Origin: Dokdonella_A soli
Lineage (GTDB): Bacteria; Pseudomonadota; Gammaproteobacteria; Xanthomonadales; Rhodanobacteraceae
DNA length: 64,000 nt
Reading direction: 5' to 3'
Assembly (NCBI RefSeq): GCF_039523175.1
Contig: NZ_BAAAEU010000010.1
Coordinates: forward strand, 248,001-312,000
Below are positions 60,611-64,000 of this stretch, one piece after another. Within the stretch, counting starts at the first letter, position 1. Each line of letters begins with the position of its first letter. The notes beneath the pieces were generated by a model that saw nothing but the letters and a program-made list of their open reading frames with translations, did no database searches and was not told the DNA's origin. The position numbers were made by a program, and so were the translations under genes.

Positions 60611-61305
60611 TCGATCTGAAGCGTCGCCTCGCTGCCGAGGCCCTGGGCTCCGCCGCGCTGGCCGCGATCGTGATCGGCTCGGGCGTGATGGCCGAGCGCC
60701 TTGCGGGCGGCAACGTCGCCGTCGCACTGCTCGCGAACACGCTGGCAACCGCGGCGGGACTATTCGCGCTGATCGTCGTGTTCGCGCCGATCTCGGGCGC
60801 GCATTTCAATCCGGCGCTGACGCTGGCGCTCGCATTGCGCCGCGAACTGCGCGCGCGGGAAGCGCTGGCCTACGGCACGGTGCAGATCATCGCGATGCTC
60901 GGCGGCATGCTGCTTGCGCACGCGATGTTCGGTCTGCCGGCATGGCTGCCTTCTGCGAAGCCGCGACCCGGTTTCGCGCAGGCGCTGGGCGAGGCAGTCG
61001 CGACGTTCATGCTGCTCACCGCGGTGCTCGGCACGCGCCGGCGCAGTCTCGAAAGCGCAGCCGCGACGGTCGCGCTGACGATCGCGGCCGGCTACTGGTT
61101 CACTTCCTCGACCTCATTCGCGAACCCGGCGATCACGCTGGCGCGCGCGTTGTCGGACACGTTCGCCGGCATTCGCGTGGCAGATGTGCCGTCGTTCCTC
61201 GCCGGCCAGTTTGCCGGTTGCCTGATCGCCAGCGCATGCGCGGCGTTGCTGTTCGATCCTGCGGGCGAGGCAGGTGTCGCGACGAATCCTCAACGCGGCA
61301 GATAG
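60607..61305 (+). CDS. Aquaporin/MIP-family channel of the arsenic operon
   Basis: A 232-residue MIP channel with six spans and two NPA boxes, GAHFNPALTLAL and TSFANPAITLARALSDTFAG. The start overlaps arsC by four bases. In other bacteria such operon-linked aquaporins (AqpS type) allow arsenite or methylarsenite exit. Here it would serve as the efflux route, as no ArsB or Acr3 is seen. Its last 16 bases overlap mtgA tail to tail. Confidence 0.85.
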   Translation: MIDLKRRLAAEALGSAALAAIVIGSGVMAERLAGGNVAVALLANTLATAAGLFALIVVFAPISGAHFNPALTLALALRRELRAREALAYGTVQIIAMLGGMLLAHAMFGLPAWLPSAKPRPGFAQALGEAVATFMLLTAVLGTRRRSLESAAATVALTIAAGYWFTSSTSFANPAITLARALSDTFAGIRVADVPSFLAGQFAGCLIASACAALLFDPAGEAGVATNPQRGR

Positions 61306-62009
61306 GCCGCACCGCCGAGCTGGTTTGCCTGGTGTTGGATCCAGGCGGCGCGGCGTTGCACGTAGGCGCTCGGACGTTCGACGCGGAAGCGCGTCGGATT
61401 CGGCAGCACCGCCGCGAGCAGCGCGGCCTGGTGCGCGTCGAGCTGTGCCGGCGTCGTGTGGAAGAACAGCTCGCTGGCCGCACCCACACCGTAGATGCCG
61501 TCACCGAGCTCGGCGACGTTGAGGTAGACCTCGAGGATGCGCCGCTTCGGCCACAAGGTTTCGAGCAGCACGGTGAAATACGCTTCGAGGCCCTTGCGCA
61601 CGAAGCTGCGTCCGCTCCACAGGAACAGGTTCTTCGCGACCTGCTGGCTGATCGTGCTGGCACCGCGCAGTCGTTCGCCATCGTCGGCCTCGGCGAGCGC
61701 GCTCTGGATCGCGTCGAAATCGAAGCCGTGGTGGAACGGGAATTTCTGATCCTCGGCCGCGACCAGCGCGATCGGCAGCGTCTTCGCGACGCGATCCCAT
61801 GGCGTCCAGCGGTAGTGCAGCGCGAACGTGCGGTCGCCGTCGAGCCTGGCGCCGATCCAGTCTTCGAGCATGACGGCCGACGCGATCGGCGGCACGAAGC
61901 GCAGTATCAGCACCGCGAGCACGCTGAGCGCCAGCCACGTTGCGAGCGCGAACAACAACCCGCGCGCGATGCGTCGCGACAGCGGTCGATGGGTGGTGGA
62001 CTTCGGCAA
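61290..62009 (-). CDS. mtgA: Monofunctional peptidoglycan glycosyltransferase
   Basis: A 239-residue GT51 enzyme polymerising lipid II. One membrane anchor (LLFALATWLALSVLAVLILRF) is followed by the catalytic glutamate motif VAAEDQKFPFHHGFD, then RGASTISQQVAKNLFLW, LETLWPKRRILEVYLNVAELGDG (in part) and GAASELFF. Its start is TTG at 62009, supported by GGGAGG six bases upstream. An unusual start, otherwise typical. Confidence 0.93.
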   Translation of the reverse strand: MPKSTTHRPLSRRIARGLLFALATWLALSVLAVLILRFVPPIASAVMLEDWIGARLDGDRTFALHYRWTPWDRVAKTLPIALVAAEDQKFPFHHGFDFDAIQSALAEADDGERLRGASTISQQVAKNLFLWSGRSFVRKGLEAYFTVLLETLWPKRRILEVYLNVAELGDGIYGVGAASELFFHTTPAQLDAHQAALLAAVLPNPTRFRVERPSAYVQRRAAWIQHQANQLGGAAYLPR

Positions 62010-62026
62010 ACGCGGCCTCCCGAAAC

Positions 62027-62056
62027 GACGCCGGCGCGGGAGTCCGCGCCGGCGTC
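62027..62056. terminator. Hairpin between the NTF2-like gene and mtgA
   Basis: A 13-bp stem GACGCCGGCGCGG/CCGCGCCGGCGTC with a GAGT loop. On the minus strand only GTTTC follows, so termination may be partial. It lies past the stop of the NTF2-like gene. Confidence 0.5.
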
Positions 62057-62102
62057 CATCAGCTTAGCCCGCCCGATGGGTCCGTCGCAGCAGCGCCGTG
62101 TA

Positions 62103-62933
62103 TCAGGGCTGCATGGTGCTGAGGTCGACCAGTACCTTCCAGCGGTTGTCGCGCCATTGCCAGATGCGCAGGTCGCTGCCGCAGCCGGCGCACGCCTCCG
62201 CGCCGCCCAGCGTGTAGCCGAGATCACCGCTCGCCGCCACGCCGAGTGCGCGACGAGGGCCGCGCCCGAGGCCGGCGGGATCCTTCGCAACGAGGTTCAG
62301 CGCATCGGCCGCGTCCGCGGGCAGCTGTGACTGGCGCAGCACGTGGAGGGTCGGTCCGGCGAAAGCGGGCAGCGCGGATTTCGCGTGGTCGCCGGCGAGT
62401 GCGCGCCGCAGTTCGTCGTCGACGCGTTCGAGCTGTCGGCGGCGGTCCTCGATGGCAGCGATATCCGCGCGCGCGGATGACGCTGTCGGGGCGGCGAGCG
62501 TCACCACCGCAGCCGCCTTCGCCAGGCCGGCATGCGCCACGCCGTTGTCCGCCTGCACACGCCAGATGCCGTCCTCGGCGCGTCTCCAGACCGTCAGGAA
62601 ATGCCCATGCGATATCTTCTCGGAGCCGGCGCCGTGCGCGCTCCATGGGCCGCTGGTGAAACCGACGTCGCCCGCTTCGGAAATGCCGACAAGGTCTGGT
62701 TCCCACTGCAGGAAGCTGCTGTCGTCGGCATCGCGAGCCAGCGTATCGAGCGCAGGGAGCGGGAGCGGCCGGAACAGCCAGGAGCCGGCATCGAAATGCG
62801 CGAGGAAGGCCCGACGCACGCCGTCGCGCTGCGCGTCGGCGGCGAATCCGCGTTCGGCGGCGAGCAGGGATGCGCGGTCGAGGTCGGGGGTGGCCGTCGC
62901 GACCGCGACGGCGAACAGGCTGGTGAGCAGCAT
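62103..62933 (-). CDS. Secreted protein with NTF2-like (DUF4440/SnoaL-type) halves
   Basis: A 276-residue exported protein. A signal peptide (LLTSLFAVAVATATP) is followed by a region with LLAAERGFAADAQRDGVRRAFLAHF, SGPWSAHGAGSEKISHGHFLTVWRR and WRVQADNGV, an NTF2-like pattern. A second, weaker half ends in DLGYTLGGAEACAGCGSDLRIWQWRDNRWKVLVDL (in part). The start is ATG 62933, six bases after GGAG. Ligand and function unknown. Confidence 0.75.
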   Translation of the reverse strand: MLLTSLFAVAVATATPDLDRASLLAAERGFAADAQRDGVRRAFLAHFDAGSWLFRPLPLPALDTLARDADDSSFLQWEPDLVGISEAGDVGFTSGPWSAHGAGSEKISHGHFLTVWRRAEDGIWRVQADNGVAHAGLAKAAAVVTLAAPTASSARADIAAIEDRRRQLERVDDELRRALAGDHAKSALPAFAGPTLHVLRQSQLPADAADALNLVAKDPAGLGRGPRRALGVAASGDLGYTLGGAEACAGCGSDLRIWQWRDNRWKVLVDLSTMQP

Positions 62934-63292
62934 GGCGGGCTCCGGGATCGGGGGTCGCATTGCAGCAGGCGGGCAGGCGGAACGAGCGGTCCGCGGCCGC
63001 GCTCCGGCGCGTCACCATCACCGGATAGCGCAAACCGGCTCTCCGGATTTGCATGAAGGGGGCGCCGGATGTTCGACGCGCCGTCGCCCTCCGGCCGCCT
63101 CGTGGGGTTCGCTGGATTGCGAAATCCGTGATGAACGCCGCGCTCGGCGCGCCCCGAACTGCCATGAATCGCTGTTAGTTTTTCGTGAACCGCGCTATGA
63201 TTGGCGTGTCCGTCGACGGCCTGCGGAACTCCCGGCGAGTCGGGAACTCTCACACGGTCGTCTGCTGCACGAGTCATTTCTGGTCCATTGCC
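62934..63292. other. Divergent promoter region, no gene seen
   Basis: A 359-base gap between the NTF2-like gene and the following plus-strand gene. TATGAT at 63196-63201 could be a -10 box for the latter, with no good -35 at 17 bases. Otherwise I see nothing. Confidence 0.4.
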
Positions 63293-64000
63293 ATGCGCCT
63301 GCGTTTCGCCAAGTTGCTGCTGCTCTTGCTGTTCCCGCTTGCGGGCACGGCACAGACGCTGCCGTCCTTGGTGCCGGCCAAGGCGCCGCTGGTCGAGGAG
63401 TTGCTTGCCCTCGATCCGACCGGCCAGCCGCTGCTCGAGCAAGGTGCGCCGGTGCTGCCGATCTGGTCGGGTGCGAACGGTGAGCTGCTCGCGGTCGTTG
63501 CGTTGCCGCGCGGCTGGTCGAATACGTTGATCGACCCGATGCCTGCGTATGGCGGGCCGTCCGCGTGGCATCTCGCGGGCAGCCCGGTCGCGAATGCGGG
63601 CGGGTTGCGCTGGCAGCTGGGTGGCGGGCTGCACGCCGATGCAATGTTCGGCCAGTATCTTTCGCTCGCTCCGGCGACTTGTACGTCGGCGGGATGCGAC
63701 GTGGCGACGGCTTCGCGCTGGTCGCGCGGCACGCTGACCGGTTCGCTCGGCATGGGCTGGACCGCGTCCAACGGCGGCCTCGATCTTTCCTATGGGCTGT
63801 CCTGGCTGCAGTCGCAGGGTCATCCCGCGACGTTCGGCAACCTCGCATTCGGCAATACGGTACCCGTGCCGGTACTTACATTGCCGAACGCACGGTCCTT
63901 CTCGCTCGACAGCGAGGCTTCGCTATATGCGCGCGGCCGCTGGCAGTTCGAGCGGGGTCCCGCGCTCGATGTCGCGGCGAGCTATGGCCGCGGCCATCTG
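63293..64000 (+). CDS. Predicted outer-membrane protein (3' end outside window)
   Basis: An open frame of 236 codons running past the window edge. It starts with a signal peptide (RLRFAKLLLLLLFPLAGTAQ) and continues with amphipathic beta-strand segments such as LRWQLGGGLHADAMFGQYLSL, GTLTGSLGMGWTASNGGLDL and ASLYARGRWQFERGPALDVAA, as in outer-membrane beta-barrels. No specific family is recognised. The start ATG at 63293 lies 14 bases after CATTTCTGG; no strong ribosome site. Two cysteines occur near residue 125 (CTSAGC). Confidence 0.65.
   Translation, partial: MRLRFAKLLLLLLFPLAGTAQTLPSLVPAKAPLVEELLALDPTGQPLLEQGAPVLPIWSGANGELLAVVALPRGWSNTLIDPMPAYGGPSAWHLAGSPVANAGGLRWQLGGGLHADAMFGQYLSLAPATCTSAGCDVATASRWSRGTLTGSLGMGWTASNGGLDLSYGLSWLQSQGHPATFGNLAFGNTVPVPVLTLPNARSFSLDSEASLYARGRWQFERGPALDVAASYGRGHL

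Overview
The window is GC-rich, densely coded chromosomal DNA from a gammaproteobacterium, most likely of the Lysobacterales (Xanthomonadales), perhaps Rhodanobacteraceae-like. This rests on a thiS-thiG-trmB-SLC13 block, a RimB/RimK pair beside tRNA-Gly, an S-adenosylhomocysteine (SAH) riboswitch in front of ahcY, a ColR/ColS(VgrS)-like two-component pair, and numerous REP-like palindromes. The assignment comes from gene families recalled by eye; no search was run. I see no prophage, transposase, integrase, CRISPR array or rRNA operon. The window is housekeeping and catabolic core genome, punctuated by small palindromic repeats.

Layout. 0-16 kb: the 3' end of a TrmH/SpoU rRNA methyltransferase, a PIG-V-like membrane protein, an M28 carboxypeptidase, mscL, a fumarylacetoacetase-family enzyme and DUF3052. 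A four-gene MacA/MacB-type exporter follows, with a separate ATPase and two different permeases. Then come a sterol-desaturase-like hydroxylase, an EamA exporter, a small Rieske protein and an SLC13 transporter. 16-21 kb: trmB, thiG and thiS, with repeats inserted in front of both trmB and thiG, then a large FecR/DUF6600 envelope protein with a Q/P-rich tail. 21-29 kb: tRNA-Gly(CCC), a retropepsin-like RimB and rimK, two tandem paralogous secreted proteins, a BlaI-M56(BlaR1)-TonB pair, a candidate small RNA, and the ColRS-like system. 29-40 kb: ilvE and a methyl-cycle cluster (metF, ahcY with SAH riboswitch, metK) holding a 1136-residue CHAT protease. 40-45 kb: branched-chain 2-oxoacid dehydrogenase E1-alpha, E1-beta and E2, with a DUF1304 membrane protein; no E3 is present. 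46-54.4 kb: aromatic amino-acid catabolism, namely tryptophan 2,3-dioxygenase, a POT peptide transporter, a MarR regulator, then hpd, hmgA, a small membrane gene, fahA and maiA. 54.5-64 kb: a CBS protein, a 1008-residue secreted BNR/DUF11 protein with a GT2 glycosyltransferase, an arsenic operon (arsR, a collapsed arsI/cadI, arsC, an aquaporin), mtgA, an NTF2-like secreted protein and the start of a predicted outer-membrane protein.

How it works together. The methyl-cycle genes carry a shared 30-bp dyad (clear before metF and ahcY, weaker before metK), and ahcY adds an RNA-level SAH sensor, so two control layers act on one pathway. Tyrosine degradation is complete from 4-hydroxyphenylpyruvate to fumarate plus acetoacetate, with a MarR gene divergent from it. 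The arsenic genes are translationally coupled by ATGA overlaps.

The most unusual items are the duplicated trmB N-terminus flanking a REP-like insertion, the dual riboswitch/operator control of ahcY, a candidate C-rich-loop sRNA upstream of colR, the collapsed arsI/cadI gene, a heptamer microsatellite inside the E2 gene, the CHAT protease in the methyl-cycle cluster, and several dispersed palindromic repeat families placed inside operons.
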